A stretch of DNA of 64,000 nucleotides from Ectopseudomonas composti (GCF_900115475.1 NZ_FOWP01000007.1:62001-126000), one strand, 5' to 3'; shown: positions 1-7,898, counted from the stretch's first letter. Notes: generated from the letters alone by a model not told the origin. Translations and numbers: made by a program.

Positions 1-1
1 C

Positions 2-316
2 CTGGTGTTCATCCGCAATTGCCGCACCCTGGACATGACCCTGGAGGAGATTCAGCGCCTGCTGGCGCTGCGCGACCTGCCGCACGAGAGCTGTGCCGGC
101 ATCAACAGCCTGGTTGACGAACATATCGAGCACGTCGAGGCGCGCATCAACAGCCTGCTGGCTCTGCGCGACCAACTCGCCGAGTTGCGCGACCGTTGCA
201 ACGGCCCACAGGAAGCAGAGGACTGCGGCATTCTGCGCCAGCTCAATGTCAGCGGCGGCGTGCAGCCGTTACCGGACGACGGCCATACCCATGTCGGCAA
301 GAGTCATTCACATTGA
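2..316 (+). CDS. cadR: Cd(II)/Pb(II)-responsive MerR-family regulator CadR, 3' part only
   Basis: The reading frame is open from the window edge, so the N-terminal helix-turn-helix lies outside and only the last ~104 residues are seen. What remains is the long dimerisation helix (LVDEHIEHVEARINSLLALR), a cysteine in RDRCNG, a second cysteine in EDCGIL, and a histidine-rich tail ending HTHVGKSHSH. CadR proteins carry this His-rich C-terminal extension and metal-binding cysteines; the protein activates efflux genes such as cadA on Cd/Pb/Zn binding. The metal-efflux target gene, usually divergent, would be to the left of the window. Identification is by family recognition; the true start cannot be seen. 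Confidence 0.85.
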   Translation: MVFIRNCRTLDMTLEEIQRLLALRDLPHESCAGINSLVDEHIEHVEARINSLLALRDQLAELRDRCNGPQEAEDCGILRQLNVSGGVQPLPDDGHTHVGKSHSH

Positions 317-371
317 TGGACTACGCTTGCAGAGCACCGCTTCGGCATACCGCCGGGCCCCCCGGGGAGAA

Positions 372-713
372 ATGAACATGTCTGGAAAGTTCGAGTTGAA
401 ACAGGCCAAAGACGGCCAGTTCCACTTCAACCTGCTGGCGAGCAACGGCCAGGTCATCCTCAGTAGCGAGATGTACAAGGCCAAGGACTCGGCGCTGAAC
501 GGCATCGAGTCGGTGAAGAAGAACTCACAACGCGAGGGCGCCTTCGAGACCAAGACCTCGAGCAACGACAAGCACTACTTCCTGCTCAAAGCCACCAATG
601 GCCAGGTGGTCGGGCAGAGCCAGATGTATGCCAGTGCCGCCAGTTGCAAGAGCGGCATCGAATCGGTGCAGAAGAATGCACCTAATGCGCAAACGGATGA
701 CCAGACGGGCTAG
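372..713 (+). CDS. YegP/DUF1508 family protein (two repeats)
   Basis: A 113-residue protein made of two copies of the ~50-residue DUF1508 unit: residues ~4-50 (FELKQAKDGQFHFNLLASNG, then a GIESVKKNS end) and ~57-103 (FETKTSSNDKHYFLL, then GIESVQKNAP). Each unit has the family pattern of a beta hairpin, NGQV, then a short helix ending in GIESV. Function is unknown for the family; E. coli YegP has the same two-repeat layout. The start at 372 (GGGGAGAA just upstream) is preferred; a second in-frame ATG lies two codons later. Its TAG stop is formed by the left end of the repeat element at 711-901, so the original C-terminus may have been altered. Confidence 0.85.
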   Translation: MNMSGKFELKQAKDGQFHFNLLASNGQVILSSEMYKAKDSALNGIESVKKNSQREGAFETKTSSNDKHYFLLKATNGQVVGQSQMYASAASCKSGIESVQKNAPNAQTDDQTG

Positions 714-901
714 CAGGCTGCTGAAAACGTAGACGAGGCAGGCAAGACAATACCGATGGCGGCCCCGCAAAAAACGGCCGAAAAACGGTCGGAGTCGCGC
801 TCGACTTTACAAGCTGTAAATGAGCATTTTGACTGGGCTCGCACGCGAGGCCGTTTTTAACGCAGTATTGCCAACGCAGGCAGTTTTTCAGCGGCCTGCT
901 A
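711..901. mobile_element. MITE-like element with terminal inverted repeats
   Basis: A ~191 bp non-coding stretch whose ends are imperfect inverted repeats: TAGCAGGCTGCTGAAAAC on the left and, read from the other strand on the right, TAGCAGGCCGCTGAAAAAC. The similarity continues inward (GGCAGGCAAGACAATAC against GGCAATACTGCG read from the right). No ORF of its own is visible. The outermost TAG at each end is the stop codon of the flanking gene on each side. No target-site duplication could be recognised. It looks like a small non-autonomous element or large palindromic repeat; its class is not determined. Confidence 0.6.
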
Positions 902-1813
902 ATCGTTCTGCTTCCTAAACACGTAGAACAGGTTCGGCTCGCTGATCAGGTAGAGGTTGCCGTCGTCATCGGTCGCCACACCTTCGGCCTGCGGCACACT
1001 GCGCTGCAGGCCATGCTGGCCACGCAGCAACGACAGGGTGCTGACAGGCTTGCCGTCGGCGTTTAATTCGATCACCAGGCGCGATTCATCCGACAGCGCC
1101 AGCAGATGTCCGGTCGCCGTATCGAAATCCAGGCTGGAGAGATCGCGCACGAACAACCGGGCGTCGCGCTTCGGGTCGGTATTGACCTGCAGCGCCAGCG
1201 GCTTGCTCTCGTCGACATGGGGGAAACCCAACACTTCGAAGATGCGCACCGGGTCGCGCTCCTTGGCTACCAGCAGACGCTGGTTCTTCGCATCGTAGGC
1301 CAGGCCCTCGAAACCCTTGTTGCCATTGCGGCCGATCCCCAGGGAAAGCTGCTGGAAGTCGGCGGCATCGATCACCCGCGTGGCGTCGTCTATACGTACC
1401 TTGACCAGACGCTGCTCGCGCTCGTCGGCGATCACGTAGACACCGGGCGCCACGTACTCGATAGCCTCGGGATCACCAAAACCCTCGAGGTCGATAGTGC
1501 GCTTGAGCTCACCGTCCAGGCTCATCTCGATCACCTTGGCCGGCTTGTTGGTAACGCTGAACAGACTGCGCCGATCCGGATCGTAGGTCAGCGCCGAGAC
1601 ATCACTGATATCGGCAATGGGCTTGGCCTCGATCACCACGCGGTAGTCGCCCAGCCACAGTGACTGCTCGCGCCACTGCGCACCGTGCTGCCACTCTTGC
1701 ACGGAGAACCAGGCTCGCTCGAACAACCGATACTGCTGGCCCAGCACGGCTCCAATCAACAGCACGAACAACAGCAGATAAAGCCAGGGGTTGATGGAGA
1801 GCAGACGACGCAT
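899..1813 (-). CDS. SdiA-regulated domain / YjiK-family membrane-anchored beta-propeller protein
   Basis: 304 residues: an N-terminal membrane anchor (residues ~9-25, PWLYLLLFVLLIGAVLG) followed by a periplasmic beta-propeller domain of the SdiA-regulated (YjiK) family. Family motifs seen are SALTYDP, GFGDPEAIEY, NKGFEGLAYD, DLSSLDFD, LSDESRLV, QAEGVATDDDGNLY and the terminal SEPNLFYVF. The P. aeruginosa member CarP is calcium-regulated and affects calcium tolerance; a similar role here is inference. A paralogue lies at 2335-3246 with the OB-fold gene between them, all on the same strand. The stop codon is supplied by the repeat element at 711-901, with the last residues (RKQND) just before it. 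Confidence 0.85.
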   Translation of the reverse strand: MRRLLSINPWLYLLLFVLLIGAVLGQQYRLFERAWFSVQEWQHGAQWREQSLWLGDYRVVIEAKPIADISDVSALTYDPDRRSLFSVTNKPAKVIEMSLDGELKRTIDLEGFGDPEAIEYVAPGVYVIADEREQRLVKVRIDDATRVIDAADFQQLSLGIGRNGNKGFEGLAYDAKNQRLLVAKERDPVRIFEVLGFPHVDESKPLALQVNTDPKRDARLFVRDLSSLDFDTATGHLLALSDESRLVIELNADGKPVSTLSLLRGQHGLQRSVPQAEGVATDDDGNLYLISEPNLFYVFRKQND

Positions 1814-1884
1814 GATGAGTTTCTCTGACTACCACGGAAAAGCCCGCCACGGGCTTAACGTGGCGGGCGGGCGGAATATCGCGA

Positions 1885-2232
1885 TCAGTTGATCAGTTCG
1901 ACGCGATCGACATCGATCTCGCGGCTGTTGAAGTCCTTGTCGACTTCACCGGTCAGGCGCACCTTGGCGGTTTCCGAGACTTTCTGGCCCGGCCAGTCTT
2001 CATCATCGATTTCCACCTGGATGGTGCCGGTGGCGTCCTTGAACTCATAGAGTTCGTCCTGCAGACGCTTGACGATCTGGCCTTCCAGTACGACATGAGT
2101 GTCGTCGGCAGCTTGCAGTGCAGCAGATACGGTGGTGACCTGCGGGGTAGCACCCGGGCCGGTATAACCGGTGGCGAAAGCAGCAGTGCTGAGCAGCGGC
2201 AGAACCATCAGAGCGAGAGCGGTACGTTTCAT
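1885..2232 (-). CDS. YgiW/YdeI-type BOF (OB-fold) periplasmic protein, CarO-like
   Basis: 115-residue protein with a Sec signal peptide (MKRTALALMVLPLLSTAAFA) and a bacterial OB-fold domain: VVLEGQIVKRLQDELYEF, DATGTIQVEIDDEDW, VRLTGEVDKDFNSREIDV. This pattern is diagnostic of the YgiW/BOF stress-tolerance family. In P. aeruginosa the homologue CarO is calcium-inducible and its neighbourhood also includes propeller genes. The start at 2232 is chosen because AACGAGG lies 7-8 bases upstream and the signal peptide begins there; the upstream 32 in-frame codons have no such support. Function (stress or calcium homeostasis) is inferred from the family. Confidence 0.88.
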   Translation of the reverse strand: MKRTALALMVLPLLSTAAFATGYTGPGATPQVTTVSAALQAADDTHVVLEGQIVKRLQDELYEFKDATGTIQVEIDDEDWPGQKVSETAKVRLTGEVDKDFNSREIDVDRVELIN

Positions 2233-2334
2233 GGTGTGAACCTCGTTGTTCGTAAGTGACGGGGTCAGATTAGTGCCGCTAGCTGAAGCCAGACTGAATC
2301 GACGCTTAAGCGAAACTGAATCCGTCACGGACGC

Positions 2335-3246
2335 TCAACCAGCATCCGGTGCCAGCTTGCTGAAGACATAGAACAGGTTGGGTTCGGCGACGATATAGAT
2401 GTTGCCCTCCTCATCCATGGCTACGCCCTCGGCCTGCTTGATGCCTTGCTCCAGGCCGTTGAGACCGCCGGTAAGACTGAGAAAGCTGACCGGATGACCG
2501 CTGCGATCCAGTTCCAGCAGCATGCGCGACTCGTCGGACAGCACCAGCAGGTGACCCGTACGCTCATCGACGCTGAGCGAGGAAATGTCGCGCACGCCCA
2601 GATTGCCAGCCATCAGCGGCTGCAATTGACCTGCGTGACCACCCGGGAAAGGCAAACTGAACAAGCCCAGCGGACCGCGCTCCTTGCCAAGCAGCAGGCT
2701 GTGGCTACGCGAGTCCCAGCCCAGTCCTTCGAAACCCTTGTTGCCTGCCTCGGCGAACCCCAGGTCGAAGCCGGGAAAGTTGGCTGCGTCCAGTTCGAGA
2801 TCGTCGTCACCCAGGGTGAAGGTCGTCAGTTGGCGACGGCGCTCGTCGACGATGGCCATGCGGCCGTTGTCCATCATCTCCACGCCTTCAGGGTCGGCGA
2901 AACCCTTGAGCTCGATCCGGCGCAGCACTTCACCTTCGCGCGACAACTCCACCAACAGCGGATGCTTGCCGGTGACGGTGAACAGCGTGCCGGTGAGTGG
3001 GTTGTAGGTCAGCCCCGAGGTCTCGTCCTTCTCCAGGCCGGTCAGGGCCTTGGCCTGGATCACCGCGCGATAGCCCGGCAGCCAGACACTGGCCAGACGA
3101 TCGATCAGCGGCGTCGAGCGCTCCTGCAACCATAACTGAGCACGGTCATCCCAATGCTGGGTCTGCGCCAAGGTGCCCAAAGCAACGACTACCAAGCCAG
3201 ACAGCCAGTAGCGGGGGCGGCGAATCGTATGAAGGAGAGCGGGCAT
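2335..3246 (-). CDS. SdiA-regulated domain / YjiK-family beta-propeller protein (second copy)
   Basis: Paralogue of the 899-1813 protein. The start chosen gives 303 residues: a basic N-terminus and membrane anchor (YWLSGLVVVALGTLAQ, residues ~12-27), then the propeller domain with SGLTYNP, GFADPEGVEMM, NKGFEGLGWD, DISSLSVD, LSDESRML, QAEGVAMDEEGNIY and terminal AEPNLFYVF. The reading frame stays open upstream to 3411, but the upstream codons do not look like the family's N-terminus. It lies ~100 bp upstream of the OB-fold gene on the same strand and may be co-transcribed with it. Likely periplasmic, membrane-tethered; ligand unknown. Confidence 0.85.
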   Translation of the reverse strand: MPALLHTIRRPRYWLSGLVVVALGTLAQTQHWDDRAQLWLQERSTPLIDRLASVWLPGYRAVIQAKALTGLEKDETSGLTYNPLTGTLFTVTGKHPLLVELSREGEVLRRIELKGFADPEGVEMMDNGRMAIVDERRRQLTTFTLGDDDLELDAANFPGFDLGFAEAGNKGFEGLGWDSRSHSLLLGKERGPLGLFSLPFPGGHAGQLQPLMAGNLGVRDISSLSVDERTGHLLVLSDESRMLLELDRSGHPVSFLSLTGGLNGLEQGIKQAEGVAMDEEGNIYIVAEPNLFYVFSKLAPDAG

Positions 3247-3355
3247 CGACGGCAACTCGGCTGCGTAATGGCAATCCGACATCCACTGTCGAGGGGGAGT
3301 TCCGCCGTCCGATGGACGGCGGCTGACTTCAGCGCTCGGGCACGCTGACTGCCTC

Positions 3356-4021
3356 TTATAGCACGCGGCTGGTGAAACTACTGTGGTCGACCAATTCCAA
3401 CACCAGCTCATCGCCCTTGTTCAGCGCGCCAACGCCGACCGGCGTGCCGGTGAGGATGACGTCGCCCGGCTGCAGGGCGAAATGTCCGGCCATGTGCTGG
3501 ATCATCGTGACGATGGGGTTGAGCATGTCGCGGCTGTTGCCGTCCTGACGGGTTTCGCCGTTGATCACCAGACGAATGCCGATATCGGCCAGGTCCTCGA
3601 TGGCATCGCCCGGCACGAAGGGCGCCAGTACGCAGGCACCGTCGAAGCTCTTGGCGATTTCCCAGGGATAGCCCTTCTCCTTGAGCTTGGCCTGCACGTC
3701 GCGCAGGGTCAGATCCAGGGCCGGGGCGAAGCCGCTGATGGCGTCACGCACTTCCTCGGCATCGGGTTTCTTCGAAAACGGCTTGCCGATCAGCACGGCG
3801 ATTTCCGCCTCGTAATGCACCGAACCACGATCCTCGGGAATGGCGAAACCGCCATCGAGCGGCACCACACAGGAGCCCGGTTTGATGAACAGCAAAGGCT
3901 CGCTGGGCACCGGGTTATTTAGTTCCTTGGCGTGCTCGGCGTAGTTGCGGCCGATGCAAACGACCTTGCCAAGTGGAAAGTGGACGGTGGTTCCGTCGAC
4001 GTACTGGTGCTGATAGCTCAT
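3356..4021 (-). CDS. Fumarylacetoacetate hydrolase (FAH) family protein
   Basis: 221 residues covering a complete FAH catalytic fold of the short class. Visible are CIGRNYAEHAKEL near the N-terminus, LFIKPGSC, the metal-binding region VHYEAEIAVLIGK, SFDGACVLAPF, and the C-terminal GDVILTGTPVGVG. Family members are Mg-dependent hydrolases or decarboxylases acting on acylpyruvate-type substrates (oxaloacetate decarboxylase, acylpyruvase); the substrate here is unknown. The start at 4021 matches the family N-terminus; the in-frame extension to 4111 does not. It lies on the same strand as the D-2-hydroxyglutarate dehydrogenase gene but is separated from it by a hairpin at 4115-4146. Confidence 0.85.
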   Translation of the reverse strand: MSYQHQYVDGTTVHFPLGKVVCIGRNYAEHAKELNNPVPSEPLLFIKPGSCVVPLDGGFAIPEDRGSVHYEAEIAVLIGKPFSKKPDAEEVRDAISGFAPALDLTLRDVQAKLKEKGYPWEIAKSFDGACVLAPFVPGDAIEDLADIGIRLVINGETRQDGNSRDMLNPIVTMIQHMAGHFALQPGDVILTGTPVGVGALNKGDELVLELVDHSSFTSRVL

Positions 4022-4114
4022 CACCGACTCCTGTGTTGTTCGTATTGTGGATGGCTCGGCTTGTGGCCGGACGTCGTACCTTAAACGAGGTGGCGCCGTC
4101 GTGCACCGCATACG

Positions 4115-4146
4115 AAAACGCCCATCGGTCGGATGGGCGTTTTTTC
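4115..4146 (-). terminator. Rho-independent terminator downstream of the D-2-hydroxyglutarate dehydrogenase gene
   Basis: GC-rich stem ACGCCCAT / ATGGGCGT with a short loop, flanked by A-runs on one side and six Ts on the other, so it could act on both strands. It lies 1 bp past the dehydrogenase stop codon and ~95 bp before the FAH gene start, which argues for separate transcripts. Confidence 0.75.
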
Positions 4147-4147
4147 G

Positions 4148-5539
4148 TCAGGCGAAGATCTTGCCGGGGTTCATGATTCCGTTGGGATCGAATACCGCCT
4201 TGATCGCTTTCATGCAGGCAATCTCGGCTGCCGAGCGGCTGTATTGCAGGTAGTCGCGCTTGGTCATGCCGACGCCGTGCTCGGCGCTGATCGAGCCGTT
4301 GTATTTCTCAACGGTCTCGAACACCCACTTGTTGACCAGCGCGCACTTGGTGAAGAAGTCTTCCTTAGCCAGATTCTCGGGCTTGAGAATATTCAGGTGC
4401 AGGTTGCCGTCACCGATATGGCCATACCAGAGCACATCGAAGTCCGGATAGTTGACCGAAACGATGTCATCGATGTCCTTGAGGAACGCCGGCACCTGAC
4501 TGACGGTGACGGAGATGTCGTTCTTGTATGGCGTCCAGTGGCTGATGGTTTCGGAGATGTATTCACGCAGCTTCCACAGGTTCTGCAGTTGCTGCTCACT
4601 CTGGCTCATCACGCCGTCGAGCACCCAGCCTTGCTCCACGCAATGCTCGAAGGTGGCCAGGGCTTCGTTGGCCACGTCCTCATTCAATGCCTCGAACTCC
4701 AGCAGGGCATAGAACGGCGTGCGACTATCGAACGGCGCCGGCACATCGCCACGGCCGAGAATCTTCTCCAGGCAGCGGTCGGAGAAGAACTCGAAGGCGG
4801 TCAGATCGAGCTTGCCCTGGAAGGCATGCAGCACCGGCATGATCGAGTCGAAGTCAGGTGTGCCAAGTACCATCGCGGTGAGGTTCTTCGGTGCACGCTC
4901 CAGGCGCATGGTCGCTTCGACCACGAAGCCCAGCGTACCTTCCGCGCCGATGAACAGCTGGCGCAGGTCGTAGCCGGTGGCGTTCTTGATCAGGTCGCGG
5001 TTCAACTCCAGCAGCTCGCCAGTGCCGGTGACCACTTTCAGCCCGGCCACCCAGTTACGGGTCATGCCGTAGCGAATCACCTTGATTCCGCCGGCATTGG
5101 TGCCGATATTGCCGCCAATCTGGCTGGAACCGGACGAAGCGAAATCCACCGGGTAATAAAGGCCCTTCTCTTCAGCGAACAGTTGCAGCTGCTTGGTCAC
5201 TACACCGGGCTGGCAGACCACAGTACGGTCGTATTCGTTGAATTCGACGATGCGGTTCATGTAGTCGAACGACACCACCACCTCGCCATTGGCCGCCACC
5301 GCAGCGGCGGACAGACCGGTGCGGCCGCCCGACGGCACCAGCGCGATCTTGTGCTGATTGGCCCAGCGTACGATGGCCTGCACCTGCTCGGTGGTCTTGG
5401 GGAAGACGATGGCAGAAGGTGCCGGGGCGAACTGCTTGGTCCAGTCCTTGCCGAAGGTTTCCAGGGAATCGGCATCGATCAGCACCTTGCCGGGCTCAAC
5501 CAGGGTCTTCAGCTCTTCGATCTGGGCGGAGGTGGTCAT
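4148..5539 (-). CDS. FAD-binding oxidoreductase, D-2-hydroxyglutarate dehydrogenase
   Basis: 463 residues with the layout of the VAO/PCMH flavoenzyme family: FAD-binding N-terminal domain (PSGGRTGLS, PVDFASSGSSQIGGNIGTNAGG, IKNATGYDLRQLFIGAEGTLG) and the FAD-linked oxidase C-terminal domain with WYGHIGDGNLHLNI, ISAEHGVGMTKRDYL and a terminal DPNGIMNPGKIF. Its closest known relative is the Pseudomonas dehydrogenase that oxidises D-2-hydroxyglutarate to 2-oxoglutarate. The gene is divergent from serA 181 bp away, the same pairing as in other Pseudomonas. SerA makes D-2-hydroxyglutarate as a side product while regenerating NAD, so this enzyme recycles it. Glycolate or lactate oxidase activity is less likely given the neighbour. 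Confidence 0.88.
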   Translation of the reverse strand: MTTSAQIEELKTLVEPGKVLIDADSLETFGKDWTKQFAPAPSAIVFPKTTEQVQAIVRWANQHKIALVPSGGRTGLSAAAVAANGEVVVSFDYMNRIVEFNEYDRTVVCQPGVVTKQLQLFAEEKGLYYPVDFASSGSSQIGGNIGTNAGGIKVIRYGMTRNWVAGLKVVTGTGELLELNRDLIKNATGYDLRQLFIGAEGTLGFVVEATMRLERAPKNLTAMVLGTPDFDSIMPVLHAFQGKLDLTAFEFFSDRCLEKILGRGDVPAPFDSRTPFYALLEFEALNEDVANEALATFEHCVEQGWVLDGVMSQSEQQLQNLWKLREYISETISHWTPYKNDISVTVSQVPAFLKDIDDIVSVNYPDFDVLWYGHIGDGNLHLNILKPENLAKEDFFTKCALVNKWVFETVEKYNGSISAEHGVGMTKRDYLQYSRSAAEIACMKAIKAVFDPNGIMNPGKIFA

Positions 5540-5720
5540 CTACGGAACTCTCAAAGGATTCATGGTCGCCCTGAGAACCATTCAGGTCGCAACCGAGCAT
5601 TGAAAAAGGCGAACATGCTAGCATACGCACCCCGCGAATCGAGCCATGCGGCGATTTGCGGGCGCTGGCTGAGTTTCTCGGCCCTTCCCTGACAACATCC
5701 CTGGGACAACAGGTACTCCG

Positions 5721-6950
5721 ATGAGCAAGACCTCTCTCGACAAGAGCAAGATCAAGTTCCTTCTTCTCGAAGGCGTCCACCAGAATGCCGTGGACACTCT
5801 GAAGGCCGCCGGCTACAGCAACATCGAGTACCTCAAGGGCGCGCTGTCAGGCGAAGAGCTGAAAGAAAAGATCGCCGATGCCCACTTCATCGGTATCCGC
5901 TCGCGCACCCAGCTGACCGCCGAAGTCTTCGACTGTGCGAAGAAACTGGTCGCCGTCGGTTGCTTCTGCATCGGTACCAACCAGGTCGATCTGGACGCTG
6001 CCCGCGAGCGTGGCATCGCCGTATTCAATGCCCCCTACTCCAACACCCGTTCGGTGGCCGAGCTGGTGTTGGCCCAGGCCATCCTGCTGCTGCGCGGCAT
6101 TCCCGAGAAGAACGCCTCCTGCCACCGTGGCGGCTGGATCAAGTCGGCAGCCAACTCCTTCGAAATCCGTGGCAAGAAGCTGGGTATCGTCGGCTATGGT
6201 TCCATCGGCACTCAGCTCTCGGTTCTGGCCGAAGCCATGGGCATGCAGGTGTTCTTCTACGATACCGTGACCAAACTGCCACTGGGCAACGCCACGCAGA
6301 TCGGTGACCTGTACGAGCTGCTGGGCCTGTGCGACATCGTGTCCCTGCACGTACCGGAGCTGCCGTCCACCCAGTGGATGATCGGTGAGAAGGAAATCCG
6401 CGCGATGAAGAAAGGCGGCATCCTGATCAACGCTGCACGCGGCACCGTGGTCGAGCTGGACCACCTGGCCCAGGCGATCAAGGACGAGCACCTGATCGGC
6501 GCCGCCATCGACGTGTTCCCGGTCGAGCCCAAGTCCAACGACGAAGAGTTCGAAAGCCCGCTGCGTGGCCTGGATCGCGTGATCCTGACCCCGCACATTG
6601 GTGGTTCCACCGCAGAAGCCCAGGCCAACATCGGCCTGGAAGTGGCCGAGAAGCTGGTCAAGTACAGCGACAACGGTACTTCGGTGTCCTCGGTCAACTT
6701 CCCTGAAGTGGCCCTGCCGGCACACCCGGGCAAACACCGCCTGCTGCACATCCACGAGAACGTCCCTGGCGTGATGAGCGAGATCAACAAGGTCTTCGCC
6801 GACAACGGCATCAACATCTCCGGCCAGTTCCTGCAGACCAACGACAAGGTCGGCTATGTGGTGATCGACGTCGACGCCGAGTACTCCGACCTGGCGCTGG
6901 AGAAGCTGCAGCACGTCAATGGCACCATCCGCAGCCGCGTTCTGTTCTAA
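5721..6950 (+). CDS. serA: D-3-phosphoglycerate dehydrogenase SerA
   Basis: 409 residues, the E. coli-type length with a C-terminal ACT domain. It catalyses the first step of serine synthesis, 3-phosphoglycerate to phosphohydroxypyruvate. Seen: substrate domain GIRSRTQLT, Rossmann fold GIVGYGSIGTQ (~158-168), NAARGTVV with the catalytic Arg, VFPVEP with the Glu, and TPHIGGST with His292; the serine-binding ACT domain follows (RLLHIHENVPGVMSEINKVF to the end). AACAGG lies upstream of the ATG. It is divergent from the D-2-hydroxyglutarate dehydrogenase gene, which removes the by-product of SerA acting on 2-oxoglutarate. Confidence 0.97.
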   Translation: MSKTSLDKSKIKFLLLEGVHQNAVDTLKAAGYSNIEYLKGALSGEELKEKIADAHFIGIRSRTQLTAEVFDCAKKLVAVGCFCIGTNQVDLDAARERGIAVFNAPYSNTRSVAELVLAQAILLLRGIPEKNASCHRGGWIKSAANSFEIRGKKLGIVGYGSIGTQLSVLAEAMGMQVFFYDTVTKLPLGNATQIGDLYELLGLCDIVSLHVPELPSTQWMIGEKEIRAMKKGGILINAARGTVVELDHLAQAIKDEHLIGAAIDVFPVEPKSNDEEFESPLRGLDRVILTPHIGGSTAEAQANIGLEVAEKLVKYSDNGTSVSSVNFPEVALPAHPGKHRLLHIHENVPGVMSEINKVFADNGINISGQFLQTNDKVGYVVIDVDAEYSDLALEKLQHVNGTIRSRVLF

Positions 6951-7092
6951 ACCGGAGCTGCTGCGCGTCGGCGATACGGCGTTGGGAACGACCTCGGAGA
7001 TGCTCATTTACTGACGCAAACTCCGCGCTCCTCGGTCGCTCCCGCCTTGTCTCGCTCTAGCTCGCGAGCCCCGGCGGTATGCAGAAATGAAC

Positions 7093-7120
7093 AAAGGGAG
7101 GCTTCGGCCTCCCTTTTCTT
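7093..7120 (+). terminator. Rho-independent terminator after serA
   Basis: Perfect stem AAAGGGAGGC / GCCTCCCTTT around a TTCG tetraloop, followed by TTTTCTTTAT. It lies 142 bp downstream of the serA stop. The stretch between the two holds no ORF. Confidence 0.85.
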
Positions 7121-7138
7121 TATCTCGCGGACGGATAT

Positions 7139-7196
7139 GTAGGAGCGAGCTCTGCTCGCGAAGCTGCCCATGTTCGCGAGCAGAGCTCGCTCCTAC
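7139..7196. repeat. REP-type perfect palindrome
   Basis: Two perfectly complementary 24-base arms (beginning GTAGGAGCGAGCTCTGCTCG) separated by a 10-base loop. This is the GTAGGAGCGAGC class of Pseudomonas intergenic palindromes. The right arm contains the TAG stop codon of the DUF523 gene read from the other strand. It could also end transcription or protect mRNA 3' ends. Confidence 0.85.
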
Positions 7197-7699
7197 GACT
7201 CTAAAGCGCCAATTTGTTCCAGCCGCGTCAATTCGGCTGCCGCTTCGTCCAACTGCGCCTCGTTGAACACCGTCACCCCGGCTCGCTTCAACAGGGCGGC
7301 GGTCACCCCCTCGCCCGACACGCGCAAACCGCTGAAGCTGCCATCGTAGTTCTCCAGATTGCCGCACGAGGGGCTGCGCGCCTTGAGCAGGGCAAGCTGG
7401 ATGCCGTGCTCGCGCACCAGCGCCAGCGCCTGCTCGGCGCCGTCGACGAAGGCTGCCGTGACATCTTCACCATCAATCGTCAGGACTGGCAGCCGACCAT
7501 CCAGTACTGCCCCACCCTGGCCGCCGCGGATTTCCGCAGGCGGGCGCGGGGTTGGCAAACCACCCGCCACTTCCGGGCAAAGCGCGACGACGCGCCCCTC
7601 GTCCAGCCACTGCTGAAGCTGGTCGAAAGGACCATGCGCACCACCGTCATAACGCACCCGATGCCCGAGCAGGCAGCGGCTGACCAGAATCTTCTGCAT
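7193..7699 (-). CDS. DUF523 family protein (YbbK-like)
   Basis: 168 residues matching the DUF523 family: N-terminal ILVSRCLLGHRVRYDGG, ALCPEVAGGLPTPRPPAEI, VDGAEQALALV and the ARSPSCG motif followed by SGLRVSGEGVTAALL. The conserved cysteines (SRC, LCPE, SPSCG) suggest metal or substrate binding, but no function is established for the short form. The ATG at 7699 is chosen over an in-frame GTG two codons upstream because GGAGAG sits six bases before it. The stop lies in the palindrome at 7139-7196, which forms its transcript end. Confidence 0.85.
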   Translation of the reverse strand: MQKILVSRCLLGHRVRYDGGAHGPFDQLQQWLDEGRVVALCPEVAGGLPTPRPPAEIRGGQGGAVLDGRLPVLTIDGEDVTAAFVDGAEQALALVREHGIQLALLKARSPSCGNLENYDGSFSGLRVSGEGVTAALLKRAGVTVFNEAQLDEAAAELTRLEQIGALES

Positions 7700-7898
7700 C
7701 GACACTCTCCATCAAGCTCGTCAGGGTAACCGCCGGTAACACCGCCGTCAGCCCTTTCTTCGGCAGCCCTCGAATGCCCCGCAAAGCCCGCCTGCCGCGA
7801 CCTTGCGGCCTATCCTTCGGCGGGAAGCGGCGTTGCCCCATGGCATTGCGAAAGGAGCACAACCAGACTGGCGCAGACAATCAGGGAGGTTCCCGTCC

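Noticed and set aside
93..371. In-frame upstream extension of the YegP-like ORF through cadR
   Set aside because: It overlaps the 3' part of cadR in another frame, and the DUF1508 repeat plus ribosome-binding site begin at 372.
5600..5628. Sigma-70 promoter for serA (TTGAAA ... CATACG)
   Set aside because: Spacing can be made to fit only with a poor -10; not strong enough to list.
4133..5692. Long 519-codon plus-strand ORF opposite the D-2-hydroxyglutarate dehydrogenase gene
   Set aside because: Antisense shadow of a GC-rich gene; the product is a low-complexity H/D/G/V/L-rich string without motifs, while the minus strand gives a textbook flavoenzyme.
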